NCBI GenBank assembly: GCA_026708115.1
Contig: JAPOVL010000021.1
Span: 62,001-126,000, forward strand
Direction of reading: 5' to 3'
DNA length: 64,000 bases
Source: Chloroflexota bacterium
GTDB lineage: Bacteria; Chloroflexota; Anaerolineae; Aggregatilineales; Phototrophicaceae
The notes under the pieces were generated by a model. It worked only from the letters and a program-made list of their open reading frames with translations. It searched no databases and was not told where the DNA came from. Below, in pieces: positions 44,831 through 53,820 of the stretch (position 1 is its first letter; each line of letters opens with the position of its first letter). Position numbers and translations under genes: made by a program.

Positions 44831-45962
44831 GCAACGCCCGCGCTTCGGCGGCCATCTCCAGCAGACGAAAGCGCCGAACCTCGGCGTAAAAGTCGGCCAC
44901 TTCGCCTATGTGCTGCTTCTGGTGATTGTCCAAAAGCTGTTGATGGCAATCCGCGTCATTCAGCAGATCAATGTCCTGCTTGACGCCGGCCAGTCCGCGC
45001 AGGACCATGGCGCAAGTGTAGCCAAGTCTCGGCAGCCTGGCGTCGCCGCGCCATCCTGCCTCGGCCAGCCCGTCAAGGTATCCAGCGAATACGGCGCGGT
45101 CAAGCTCCCCGCATTCGGAGTAGGTGAGGCCTTCATAATATGCGCTGACAGCAACCAGGGCAACCAGCTCTTCGCCAAGCGCGGCAGGACCGACCATCGC
45201 CCAGTCGATTAAGAAGACCTCCTGCCGGCGGTGCAAGATGTTGCGGCGAAAGGCGTCGATATGGCACAGCGCTTTTGGCAGCGCGCCCAAAGCCTGGATA
45301 AAGGTCGCGCGTTCCTGCCAAATAGCCTGAATCCGCGCTTTCGCCTTCAGCGGCAAAGTCCTGCCGGCCAGCGGATTTTCCAGGTAGCATTCGAGATTGT
45401 GGAAACTTTCAGCCAAACCCGGCACAATCGCGCAATGCCAATCCTGGCTGAGCCAGTCACGCTCGGGCAGCATCCGACCCGTCAGATACGCGCCGTTGAA
45501 CCGGCCCAGCCGACCTGCGATGGCCCGATAGTCGTCGAAGGTCCACTCAAGCTTCAAGTCGACGATGTCTTCCATCCAGATCCAGCAACATGCGCCGAAG
45601 TCTTCCAGCGCATAGATCTGCGGGGTGGCAAAGGCATCCGGCGGCAGGTCGTCCAGCAGCCTCGAGCGGTAGACTTCGTATTCGCGCTTCCAATAATAAG
45701 GCGATCGCTGGTCTTCGTCGGCGCGGCGATAGAGAACTTTGAGAATGGCTGACCAGGTTTTGCCGCAAGTAGTGCGGCCACTAAAGCGATGTATCGCAGT
45801 CCCGCCTTTGGCGCCGCCGAAGCCGCCAGATACCGGCTCGCGAGACCAGGACCGCAACCTTACCGACGAATCGCCGAGCGCCCTGCGCGCGATCTCGGTC
45901 AGTTTGCCCTTTGAAATGGTTTCAAGCCGCTGGTCTTGGGACCGTTCAGGAGCGCCGAACAT
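44820..45962 (-). CDS. Aminoglycoside phosphotransferase-like kinase
   Basis: 380 residues of the APH/choline kinase-like fold. The catalytic loop reads LCHIDAFRRNIL (near residue 250), matching H-x-D-x4-N, and the Mg-binding Asp is in FLIDWAMVG. The N-lobe has AILKVLYRRADED with the ATP-binding Lys. Members phosphorylate small hydroxyl compounds such as antibiotics, homoserine or choline; nothing here identifies the substrate. The start lacks an obvious ribosome binding site. Confidence 0.75.
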   Translation of the reverse strand: MFGAPERSQDQRLETISKGKLTEIARRALGDSSVRLRSWSREPVSGGFGGAKGGTAIHRFSGRTTCGKTWSAILKVLYRRADEDQRSPYYWKREYEVYRSRLLDDLPPDAFATPQIYALEDFGACCWIWMEDIVDLKLEWTFDDYRAIAGRLGRFNGAYLTGRMLPERDWLSQDWHCAIVPGLAESFHNLECYLENPLAGRTLPLKAKARIQAIWQERATFIQALGALPKALCHIDAFRRNILHRRQEVFLIDWAMVGPAALGEELVALVAVSAYYEGLTYSECGELDRAVFAGYLDGLAEAGWRGDARLPRLGYTCAMVLRGLAGVKQDIDLLNDADCHQQLLDNHQKQHIGEVADFYAEVRRFRLLEMAAEARALLKN

Positions 45963-45991
45963 GATAACTTGCGAATGCGATGCCGGCTCGT

Positions 45992-46702
45992 CTAATCGAT
46001 GCCCAGATAGGTCTTCTGCACGGTTTCGTTTTGCTGCAAGTTCGCGGCTGTATCGCTGAGAGCGACCTCGCCGCTCTGCAAAACGTAGCCGCGGTCCGCG
46101 ATTTGCAGCGCCATATGCGCGTTCTGTTCGACTAGCAATATCGTGACGCCTTCATTCTTGATGCGCTGCACCGTATCAAACACGCCATCTACCAGGACCG
46201 GCGCCAGACCCATTGACGGCTCATCGAGCAGGAGCAAGCGGGGATTGGACATCAAGGCGCGCGCGATAGCCAGCATCTGTTGTTCGCCGCCGCTCATGGT
46301 GCCGGCAAACTGTTTCTTGCGCTCTTCCAACCGGGGAAACAACTCGAAGACGCGATCTAGATCGTCCTTGATGCCCTTGTCGCGCCGCGTATATGCGCCC
46401 ATGTCCAGGTTCTCTTCCACGGTCAGCTTTGCGAACACGCCGCGCCCTTCGGGCACCATCGAAATGCCCTTGGACACCAGCAGATCAGCCCGGGCGCCAG
46501 AGATATCGTCACCGTCATAATGCACCGTGCCGTCACGCGGTTCCATCAATCCCGAGATGGTTCTCAATGTCGTTGTCTTACCAGCGCCATTGGCGCCGAT
46601 CAAGGCAATGATTTCGCCCGAATCAACCTCGAAGGAAATACCCTTCAGCGCATGAATGTTGCCATAATAGGTGTGGATCTCCTTGACCTCTAAAAGCGCC
46701 AT
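45992..46702 (-). CDS. livF: Branched-chain amino acid ABC transporter ATP-binding protein LivF
   Basis: 236 residues. ATPase landmarks: Walker A GANGAGKTT, signature MSGGEQQMLAIARALM and Walker B LLLLDEPSMGLAP. The MGLAP tail and YYGNIHALKG start identify LivF. ATG 46702 has AGGAAG five bases upstream; a longer frame to 46837 overlaps livG and is not family-like. Last gene of the liv operon; it works with LivG to power uptake. Confidence 0.93.
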   Translation of the reverse strand: MALLEVKEIHTYYGNIHALKGISFEVDSGEIIALIGANGAGKTTTLRTISGLMEPRDGTVHYDGDDISGARADLLVSKGISMVPEGRGVFAKLTVEENLDMGAYTRRDKGIKDDLDRVFELFPRLEERKKQFAGTMSGGEQQMLAIARALMSNPRLLLLDEPSMGLAPVLVDGVFDTVQRIKNEGVTILLVEQNAHMALQIADRGYVLQSGEVALSDTAANLQQNETVQKTYLGID

Positions 46703-46721
46703 GTTGTCTTCCTGTCCATCC

Positions 46722-47543
46722 CTAGCTAGCCAGACTCTTGCCGGCGCTGGCGGCCGCCCCGCGTCCCAGGTAGGCTTCGATGACATCGGGATTGTTTTGG
46801 ATCTCTTCCGGCAGTCCCTCGGCAATCTTTCGGCCATAGTCGAGAACGGTGATATGTTCCGAGATATCCATGACCACCCGCATGTCGTGCTCGATCAATA
46901 CAACCGTGATGCCCAGTTCGTCGCGCAATCGCCGGATGAAACCCGTGGTTTCTATGGTCTCTCGTGGATTCATGCCTGCGGTGGGTTCGTCCAGCAAGAT
47001 CAGCTTGGGCTTGCTGGCGAGCGCGCGCCCAATTTCCAAACGTCGCTGATCGCCATAGGAAAGATTCTTGGATATCATGTCCCCTTTGCCCTCGAGCCCG
47101 ACGAATTGCAGCAGTTCACGCCCGCGCTCTTCTGTATCATCGTCTTCGCGCCGCGTTGAAGGCAGCCCTAGGATCGAGCCCAGCCAGGTCGACTTGAGAT
47201 GCGGCTCTTGGCCGACCATGATGTTTTCAATGGCGGACATATTGTTGAACAACCGGATATTCTGGAATGTTCTCGCGATGCCCGAGCGTGTAATCTGGTC
47301 GGGCGATCTGCCGTCAATGCGATTTCCGTCAAATATCAATTCGCCTTCGTCGATCTGGTAGAACCCGGTAATGCAGTTGAAGAAGGTCGTTTTACCTGCG
47401 CCATTCGGCCCAATGATGCTGGCGATAGAGCCTTCCGGAATATAGAAATCAAGATTGTCGACGGCCACCAAACCACTGAAACGCTTGGTCATCCCGGTGG
47501 CGACAAGGATCTTGTTCTGTCGGCGTTTGGGCTTTCCTGCCAC
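46722..47543 (-). CDS. livG: Branched-chain amino acid ABC transporter ATP-binding protein LivG
   Basis: 273 residues starting at GTG with GAGGAG upstream. Walker A GPNGAGKTTFFNCITGFY, LivG-type IARTFQNIRLF, signature LSYGDQRRLEIGRAL and LLDEPTAGMNP. Lies 17 bases after livM and 19 before livF. Confidence 0.93.
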   Translation of the reverse strand: MAGKPKRRQNKILVATGMTKRFSGLVAVDNLDFYIPEGSIASIIGPNGAGKTTFFNCITGFYQIDEGELIFDGNRIDGRSPDQITRSGIARTFQNIRLFNNMSAIENIMVGQEPHLKSTWLGSILGLPSTRREDDDTEERGRELLQFVGLEGKGDMISKNLSYGDQRRLEIGRALASKPKLILLDEPTAGMNPRETIETTGFIRRLRDELGITVVLIEHDMRVVMDISEHITVLDYGRKIAEGLPEEIQNNPDVIEAYLGRGAAASAGKSLAS

Positions 47544-47560
47544 GTAACTCTCCTCGGGGC

Positions 47561-49435
47561 CTAATCGCCGGCAGCAACTTTCGCCTTGACGCCGGCTCGC
47601 ATCTCGTGCGTGACAATCTTCGTAGGAATCAATCCCTGCGGGCGGTTGATCATCATCATGATTAGCAGGGCGCCGTACAGCAAAAACCGGAAATCCGAGA
47701 ATTCGCGCAGCAACTCCGGCAAGCCGATTAACACCACGGCGCCCACGACGATACCCGGATTGCTGGCAATGCCGCCAACAATGATCAAGCTCAATACATT
47801 GATAGAGATGAAAACGGTGAAGCTGTTCGGGAATACACTGCCCACTTTGGCCGCAAAAATCGCGCCGGCAACGCCGCCGGTCGCGGCGCTCAACGTGAAC
47901 GCCAGCAATTTGGCGCGCGCTGTGTCAATGCCCATCGCGGTGGCGACATCCTCGTCTTCGCGAATCGCCATCCACTGCCGCCCCGTGCGAGAATTGTTCA
48001 AGCGAATCGAAACGAACAAAGTGACCAGGCACGCAACCAGAACGATATAATATAATTGCTCCGGATTTCTCAATTCTGTGCCGAGAAAGATCGGCTTGGG
48101 AATCGCTTGCACGCCCTGCGCGCCGCCGATCAAGGGCTTGAGCCAGTCGGAGATCGCCAGCTTCCCGATGATTTCGCCAAAGCCCAATGTCGCAATCGCC
48201 AAATAGTCGCCGCGCATTCGCAATACAGGAACGGCAAAGATAAAGCCGGCGAACATCGCTGCCAGCAGGGCAATCGGAATGACCATCCAGAATGAAAATG
48301 TACCCTTCATCAGACCCAGTGGTCCTATGGACGTCATGACGGCGAGGATGTACGCTCCCACCGCATAATTGGTCACGTATCCCAGATCCAACAGGCCAGC
48401 CAGACCGATCGCGATATTGAGCCCAAGCCCCATCAGGACGAATAAGCCGATAGTCACCGCTACATCGCTCAGCGTGCGGCCAATCAGCCAGGGCAGCATT
48501 AACAGGACTGCCACAAATAGGACTGTTCCAATCATCTGCGTTGTTTGGCGCTGTTGTCCGCCCAGGTTTTGGAATCCCTGTCGCGCTCGATCCCCGAATG
48601 CAGCCCACAAATAGCCAATGACAGTGCTGACGACAAGCAAGCCCAGCGCGGCGTTCTGCCGCAATGTATCGCGCCTGAACAGTTGGTTTAGCGTATCGCG
48701 TTCCAGGTTTTCTTGTAGCACCAGCCGCACCGTCTCGCCAAAAGCGCCGACCAGCAACGTTACTGACAGACCGTAAAACATAGCCCGGCGTGGTGTCCTC
48801 GGGACATAGTAGCAGAGCGATCCCACGAATCCGGCTACGGCCGACGCCAGACTGAAGACAAAAATTCCCCTCATCAGATCCTTGCGATTGTCAAATGTTA
48901 CGACCTCCACCCAGTCTCGATTGATGTTAACCAACACCGAGCGCAGCTCGCCCTTGACCTCGAAAATAAGCGCCAGCGAAAACGTCACGATGCCTATCAG
49001 CACGGCCGCCAAAAGCCAGCTGCCGATCAGCGTAAATGTCTCCACATTTTGTCGATGCAATCGCCAGGCAATTGCTGTTGCGACCACAAATGGGGCTAGC
49101 CGCAGAGACCAGTCCAGCAAAAAACGAAACTCGTCGGAATTGAAGAGCAGCAATAATGTGGTGGGTAGCGTGGTTAGCAAACCAATGATGATGCCGCCGC
49201 CTATCACGCTTGTCGGGCTTTCGCCGGTCATGCCAAGCCGGTTGGCGGCAGTATAGCCAAATATAAATGGCGTGATCAGCAGCACCAATTGTCCCAGAGT
49301 GATGAAATCGTTGACGACTTCCCGTTCATGAAATGCGGCTATCATGCCAACGGCGCCGGTGAACAATATCAGGGCCCCCGAAAGCAAGCCCAGGGTGATT
49401 ATGGCCTGCCTTGTCCGCGATTGGCTGAGATCCAT
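47561..49435 (-). CDS. livM: Branched-chain amino acid ABC transporter permease LivM, long form
   Basis: 624 residues, about twice the usual LivM. The C-terminal part (from about 330) is standard LivM, with GLGLNIAIGLAGLLDLGYV, LRMRGDYLAIATLGFGEI and the coupling loop GRQWMAIREDEDVATAMGID. The N-terminal 300 residues contain about seven additional hydrophobic helices not found in ordinary LivM. The frame is continuous and the order livH-livM-livG is normal, so this is a real extension rather than an annotation artefact. Confidence 0.88.
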   Translation of the reverse strand: MDLSQSRTRQAIITLGLLSGALILFTGAVGMIAAFHEREVVNDFITLGQLVLLITPFIFGYTAANRLGMTGESPTSVIGGGIIIGLLTTLPTTLLLLFNSDEFRFLLDWSLRLAPFVVATAIAWRLHRQNVETFTLIGSWLLAAVLIGIVTFSLALIFEVKGELRSVLVNINRDWVEVVTFDNRKDLMRGIFVFSLASAVAGFVGSLCYYVPRTPRRAMFYGLSVTLLVGAFGETVRLVLQENLERDTLNQLFRRDTLRQNAALGLLVVSTVIGYLWAAFGDRARQGFQNLGGQQRQTTQMIGTVLFVAVLLMLPWLIGRTLSDVAVTIGLFVLMGLGLNIAIGLAGLLDLGYVTNYAVGAYILAVMTSIGPLGLMKGTFSFWMVIPIALLAAMFAGFIFAVPVLRMRGDYLAIATLGFGEIIGKLAISDWLKPLIGGAQGVQAIPKPIFLGTELRNPEQLYYIVLVACLVTLFVSIRLNNSRTGRQWMAIREDEDVATAMGIDTARAKLLAFTLSAATGGVAGAIFAAKVGSVFPNSFTVFISINVLSLIIVGGIASNPGIVVGAVVLIGLPELLREFSDFRFLLYGALLIMMMINRPQGLIPTKIVTHEMRAGVKAKVAAGD

Positions 49436-49447
49436 GACCGGCGCCCC

Positions 49448-50521
49448 CTACGCTTTCTTCTCGGACAGACGCTCGCCGAGAATGCCCTGCGGGCGGAAGA
49501 TCAAAACCAGCACCAGCATGGTAAAGGCGATTACATCCTTCAGTTGGTTCGCGCCCGGGATACCGAGGCCCGCCAGAACTAGATTGGGACCGATCGCTTC
49601 AATCACGCCCAGGAACAAGCCGCCCAGCATTGCCCCCGGGATGTTGCCGATGCCGCCCAGCACAGCCGCGGTAAAAGCCTTGATGCCGGGTATGAAACCC
49701 ATGAAGAAATTGACGCCCTGAGGCCGGAACATGCCGTTGATGACACCGGCCGAGCCCGCCAGGAAACCGCCGACGCCGAAGGTAAACAGAATCACCCAAT
49801 CAATATCGATGCCCATGAGGCGGGCGACTTCTTTGTTTTCCGAGACCGCGCGCATCGCCTTGCCGATTCGTGACCGTTCCACCAGCCAATACAAGCCGAA
49901 CATCAAAACCAGCGCCGAAACGAATACGAAGATTTGTACCGTCGGGATGTTGATGGAGCCGATTTGCAGCGCTCCCTGCAATATTTTGACCTGCGGATAT
50001 GCCTTGAAGCCCGAACCGTAGAGACCGCGAAAAGTGTATTGCAAAAAGAAAGAGGCGCCGATGGCAGTGATGAGTGGCACCAGACGCGGGCTGCCGCGCA
50101 GGGGGCGGTAGGCGATGCGCTCCAGCAAGATCGCCACAGTCATCGACACCAGGCCAGCGAACAAGATCATCAGCAATATCGCCAGCACAGGCGACTGATT
50201 CAGAAAGCCGGTGCGATTAAGCGCCTCGGCCAGGAATACGGTAGAAAACGCCCCTGCCATAAACACTTCGCCATGTGCGAAGTTGATCATCAGAAGGATG
50301 CCGTAGACAAGCGTATAGCCCAGCGCTATCAGCGCATAGATGCTGCCTTGAGAAAGCCCCGCAATGAATAGGTTCACCCATTGAGCAAATGAGATGCGAC
50401 CCTCGGATAGCGTGTTCCAGGAACCGACAACGATCGCAAGCACGATGAGAATGCGCAAGACGTCAATGGTGAAATCGACCCACGAGAATTCGTCAGTTTT
50501 CCATTTGAACATGTGCAACAT
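49448..50521 (-). CDS. livH: Branched-chain amino acid ABC transporter permease LivH
   Basis: About 357 residues. Core LivH motifs: AGLSQGSIYALIALGYTLVYGIL, MINFAHGEVFMAGAF and the coupling loop MRAVSENKEVARLMGID. There is an N-terminal extension of about 50 residues with one additional helix. ATG 50521 is chosen; an in-frame TTG at 50554 is also possible. It pairs with LivM as the translocation channel; 12 bases separate the genes. Confidence 0.92.
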   Translation of the reverse strand: MLHMFKWKTDEFSWVDFTIDVLRILIVLAIVVGSWNTLSEGRISFAQWVNLFIAGLSQGSIYALIALGYTLVYGILLMINFAHGEVFMAGAFSTVFLAEALNRTGFLNQSPVLAILLMILFAGLVSMTVAILLERIAYRPLRGSPRLVPLITAIGASFFLQYTFRGLYGSGFKAYPQVKILQGALQIGSINIPTVQIFVFVSALVLMFGLYWLVERSRIGKAMRAVSENKEVARLMGIDIDWVILFTFGVGGFLAGSAGVINGMFRPQGVNFFMGFIPGIKAFTAAVLGGIGNIPGAMLGGLFLGVIEAIGPNLVLAGLGIPGANQLKDVIAFTMLVLVLIFRPQGILGERLSEKKA

Positions 50522-50674
50522 CGCTTTCTTTAACCGGTCCAAGGGAATAGGCAAACGAAGAAATCCCCTGACTGCCGCGCAAGCGCGACCTGTCGACCCG
50601 GGAAGGCAACAGCAGAAACTTGCCGATGCAGCTAGTTTACATCAAGATGGAGCAATTGGCTCGAAAGTCCGAAT

Positions 50675-51937
50675 TTATTCCGATACGTTTTCAGAAAAGC
50701 TCCAGAATACCGGCGGTGGCCAATTGTCGTCGTATACCTCCGCCTCAGTGATCTCAAACATCGCCAATGCAGTGCCCGGCGCGCAATCGCCGGCAAAGGG
50801 CGACTCCTCCTGACAGGTTAAGCTTCCGGTCAAGCCCGGGTAGTTCTCCGTGGCGGCGATGGCATCGCGAATCGCTTGCCTGCCAATGATAAGGCTGCCG
50901 TCGTCGCCGGCCACAGCGACAGTCTCAACTGCATTGAGAAGCAGATTTGTAGCATCGTAGGCGTGGGCATGATAGCCGCTCGGCGGGCTGCTCCCGTATT
51001 CTTCTTCCCAGCGTACCAGCAACTGCTCGTAGGCCTCCCCGGTCACCAAAGGACCGGAAACGAAGATACCGATAGCCGCTTCACCGGTGTTTTCGGGGAA
51101 TCCCGCGACAAAGCTCGCGCCGCCTCCAATAATGACGGTATCTTCCAGCCCGGCGATGTGCTGCATCTGGGCCGCGAAGAAATTGACTTCAGGCTCAAAC
51201 AAGGGCACATAGGCGATATCCGGCTGGTAAACGGCGATTTCCGTCAGGATCGACGCCATATCGGTATCACCCTTGTTGACAGCGCCTTCAAAGACAACTT
51301 CCCCGCCCAACTCCGCAAAAGTATCGGCGACAACGCGGGCCAGCCCTTCGGTGTATGGGTCGCCGTCATGCACGGTCGCCAGCTTGCTTGTTCCCAGGAC
51401 ATGTATCGCGAATTCCGCATTGCGCATGCCCTCGACCAAGCCGTTATGGCTGGTGCGGAAGTAGCCCGGCAGATGAGAGCCGCCGCTTGCCACATCTTCG
51501 TTGGTCAGGCTGGGGGAGGTATTCGACGGCGCAATCATCACCATGCCGGCGTCGCTGATTATGGGCATGGCGCCTTGCGCTGCGCTGGAACAGTTTGTGC
51601 CGATAGCGCCGATCATGGTTGGATCCGCAGACAAGCGCTGAGCCGCAGCCTGACCGCCTTCCGCAGAGCAAAGGCTGTCTTCTAGCACCAGCTCGATCTC
51701 ACGTCCCATCAGCTCGCCGTTGCGGTCCATGATCGCGAGTTCGACTCCCCCGAGCGAGTCATCGCCCAAGTATGTGACCGCGCCCGACTGAACGAGCATG
51801 GCGCCAATGACAATGGGCTCATCCTCGGCAACGATGACGCAGCCTAAATTGTCCGTACAGGCATCTTGAGCCGATACAGGACTCCACAGAACGCTGACCA
51901 AGCTGAGCAAAATAAAGGACGCAATCGTTTTTTTCAT
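50675..51937 (-). CDS. livJ: Branched-chain amino acid-type ABC substrate-binding protein, copy 1
   Basis: 420 residues with signal peptide (cleavage near VSAQDACTD). Type I periplasmic-binding fold: IVIGAMLVQSGAVTYLGDDSLGGVELAI, and GTNCSSAAQGAMPIISDAGMVMIAPSNTSPSLT in the ligand region. It is a close paralogue of the next upstream gene (shared SLCSAEGGQAAAQR and KGDTDM-[AS]-[SA]-ILTEIA). Ligand may be an amino acid or other small molecule. Confidence 0.88.
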   Translation of the reverse strand: MKKTIASFILLSLVSVLWSPVSAQDACTDNLGCVIVAEDEPIVIGAMLVQSGAVTYLGDDSLGGVELAIMDRNGELMGREIELVLEDSLCSAEGGQAAAQRLSADPTMIGAIGTNCSSAAQGAMPIISDAGMVMIAPSNTSPSLTNEDVASGGSHLPGYFRTSHNGLVEGMRNAEFAIHVLGTSKLATVHDGDPYTEGLARVVADTFAELGGEVVFEGAVNKGDTDMASILTEIAVYQPDIAYVPLFEPEVNFFAAQMQHIAGLEDTVIIGGGASFVAGFPENTGEAAIGIFVSGPLVTGEAYEQLLVRWEEEYGSSPPSGYHAHAYDATNLLLNAVETVAVAGDDGSLIIGRQAIRDAIAATENYPGLTGSLTCQEESPFAGDCAPGTALAMFEITEAEVYDDNWPPPVFWSFSENVSE

Positions 51938-52060
51938 TACTGTTGTTCACCTCATTTGAACTGTTTGCGATCCCCCCGTCAATCTGGGCATCGCAAGCAG
52001 AGATAAGAACCTAGGTATGACAGAGGGGTGACTTGCGCCATTGAAACCGCAAACGCGCAT

Positions 52061-52102
52061 CTGCCAAAAACAAGCCAGAGGGCAGGGCCTCTCTGGCTTG
52101 TT
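52061..52102 (-). terminator. Terminator between the two liv binding-protein genes
   Basis: Perfect 12-bp stem AACAAGCCAGAG/CTCTGGCTTGTT (52069-52080 with 52091-52102), loop of 10, followed on the minus strand by TTTTT. It would attenuate transcription from the first binding-protein gene into the rest of the operon. Confidence 0.75.
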
Positions 52103-52142
52103 CTTCTAAAAACGCGATCTTTCAGGTTTTGGCCGATTGCCG

Positions 52143-53408
52143 CTAGCCCCCGGATGCCATTGAAGGCGTCCAGACGATCGGCGGTGGCCAGTTGCCTTCA
52201 GCGACTTCGGCCTCAGTGATTGAGAAGACAGCCAAGGCATCGCCAGTAGCGCAGTCGCCGGCGTATGGCGACGCTGACTGGCAAGTGAGCGAACCGGTCA
52301 AACCGTCGTAAGCCTCGACGGAGGAAAGCGCGTCGCGCAGCGCCTGCCGGCCAATGACGAGCGTGCCGTCGTCCATTTCTTCGGCGACCGCTTCGACCGC
52401 GTCCATCAACAGATTGGCGCCGTCATAAGCATGGGCGTGGAATCCGCTGGGAGGACCCGCCTCATCGATTTCCTCACGCCACATTTCCAGGAATGCGTCA
52501 TAGGCGTCGCCGGAGACATGTGGTCCGGTCATGTAAATGCCAACCGCAGCATCGCCTGTGTTCTGGGCGAAGGTCGCGGAGAAACTGCCGTCTGCCGTCA
52601 TCATCAAGGCTTCTTCCAGCCCCGGCGTGTTCACCAGTTGCGATGCGATAAACTCCGACTCCGGAACAAATACCGGGAAGTAGACGATATCCGGACCGCT
52701 GGCGGCGATCTCGGTCAAAATGGCCGACATATCGGTATCACCCTTGCTGACAGCGCCTTGGAAGACCACCTCGCCGTTCAATCCGGCAAAGGTGTTTGCC
52801 ATGACCACTGCCAGGCCTTCAGTATAGGGATCGCCATCATGGATCGTCGCCAAGGAACCAACTTTCAGCACTTCAACGGCGAAGCGCGCGCCCAAGGCGC
52901 CCTGGAATAAATCATTGTGCGCCGTGCGGAAGTAACCCGGCAAGTAAGTGCCGCCCGCATCGCGATCGTCGTTGGTCAGGCTTGGCGAGGTGTTCGACGG
53001 CGAAATCATGATCATGCCGGCTTCGCTGATAATCGGCAGCGCGCCTTGCGCGGCGCCCGAGCATGTTGTTCCGATGATACCGACGATGGTTTCGTCGGCG
53101 GCCATGCGCTGCGCTGCGGCTTGACCACCCTCGGCCGAGCATAGACTGTCTTCAACAACGAACTCAATATCACGACCGAGCAGCATACCATCTCGGCCCA
53201 GAATCGCTAACTCGACGCCACCGCGCGAGTCTTCGCCATAAAAAGATGTTGCGCCGGAAACCGAAAGCATGGCGCCGATAACAATCGGCTCGTCCGGTCC
53301 AACTTCGACGCAGCCGAGTTCGTCCATGCAGTGCGCGTCCGCGAGCGCGGGAGCACCGAATGTGACGAGCAGGCCAAAAACTGTGAATAAGAGAAACAGG
53401 CGTTTCAT
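52143..53408 (-). CDS. livJ: Branched-chain amino acid-type ABC substrate-binding protein, copy 2
   Basis: 421 residues with signal peptide (MKRLFLLFTVFGLLVTFG, cleavage near ALADAHC). Same fold and motifs as copy 1, e.g. IVIGAMLSVSGATSFYGEDSRGGVELAI and GTTCSGAAQGALPIISEAGMIMI. ATG 53408 has AGGAG about 10 bases upstream; 53453 is an earlier in-frame start. First gene of the liv cluster, behind the promoter at 53466-53494 and followed by a strong hairpin terminator. Confidence 0.88.
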   Translation of the reverse strand: MKRLFLLFTVFGLLVTFGAPALADAHCMDELGCVEVGPDEPIVIGAMLSVSGATSFYGEDSRGGVELAILGRDGMLLGRDIEFVVEDSLCSAEGGQAAAQRMAADETIVGIIGTTCSGAAQGALPIISEAGMIMISPSNTSPSLTNDDRDAGGTYLPGYFRTAHNDLFQGALGARFAVEVLKVGSLATIHDGDPYTEGLAVVMANTFAGLNGEVVFQGAVSKGDTDMSAILTEIAASGPDIVYFPVFVPESEFIASQLVNTPGLEEALMMTADGSFSATFAQNTGDAAVGIYMTGPHVSGDAYDAFLEMWREEIDEAGPPSGFHAHAYDGANLLMDAVEAVAEEMDDGTLVIGRQALRDALSSVEAYDGLTGSLTCQSASPYAGDCATGDALAVFSITEAEVAEGNWPPPIVWTPSMASGG

Positions 53409-53465
53409 ATCGAGCAATCTCCTAATACATGTGGACACTGTCGTGCTGAGCACACGTTACATTAA

Positions 53466-53494
53466 ATTATACTCAAGGAATACCGCCATGTATA
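53466..53494 (-). promoter_or_regulatory. Promoter of the liv operon
   Basis: Minus strand: TATACA (-35, four of six matches), 17-bp spacer, TATAAT at 53466-53471; about 58 bases before the livJ copy 2 ATG. Confidence 0.55.
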
Positions 53495-53509
53495 TTTGTA
53501 TTTACAAAT
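53494..53509. promoter_or_regulatory. 16-bp palindrome at the liv promoter
   Basis: ATTTGTA-TT-TACAAAT, perfect, touching the -35 box on its upstream side: a position suited to an activator or a repressor of the liv operon. Confidence 0.5.
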
Positions 53510-53667
53510 GCAATCAGGTCTACTAATAGTACATGATAGCCGTCCAAGGTCGAACTCCGTCTTGAACATGTCGTGAGTCCAGACGCGGACAGTCACCGGC
53601 GCGATGGACACAGCAATTCTTGAAGTATTCTTCAGTTGCTTCCGTAGTTCTGCGTAAGTGGCTGCCC

Positions 53668-53752
53668 CTGGCAGAGCTGTGTTGCTCGGGCAAGTGCGTA
53701 AGCGCAACCCCTCTCGTGAGCGCGACCGGCCAATTCGCTGGCGCCGAGCGCC
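53668..53752 (+). repeat. Degenerate fourth copy of the ~86-bp repeat
   Basis: The 3' half (CGTGAGCGCG then TTCGCTGGCGCCGAGCGCC) matches the family; the 5' half is only loosely similar. Confidence 0.35.
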
Positions 53753-53757
53753 TGATG

Positions 53758-53763
53758 TACAAT
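53758..53763 (+). promoter_or_regulatory. -10-like box TACAAT before the glycosyltransferase
   Basis: TACAAT 57 bases before the GTG start, just after the degenerate repeat. Confidence 0.35.
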
Positions 53764-53820
53764 GGCTGTCACAGCGAATCGCCATACGCTTTTGAAATCT
53801 AGCGCAGGATACGAAGAGAC

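Larger units (their letters stand above)
53409..53820. other. Intergenic region between liv operon and glycosyltransferase
   Basis: About 412 bases between divergent genes. It holds the liv promoter, a 16-bp palindrome (53494-53509), a degenerate copy of the 86-bp repeat (end at 53752) and the -10 box at 53758 for the plus-strand gene. Confidence 0.5.
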
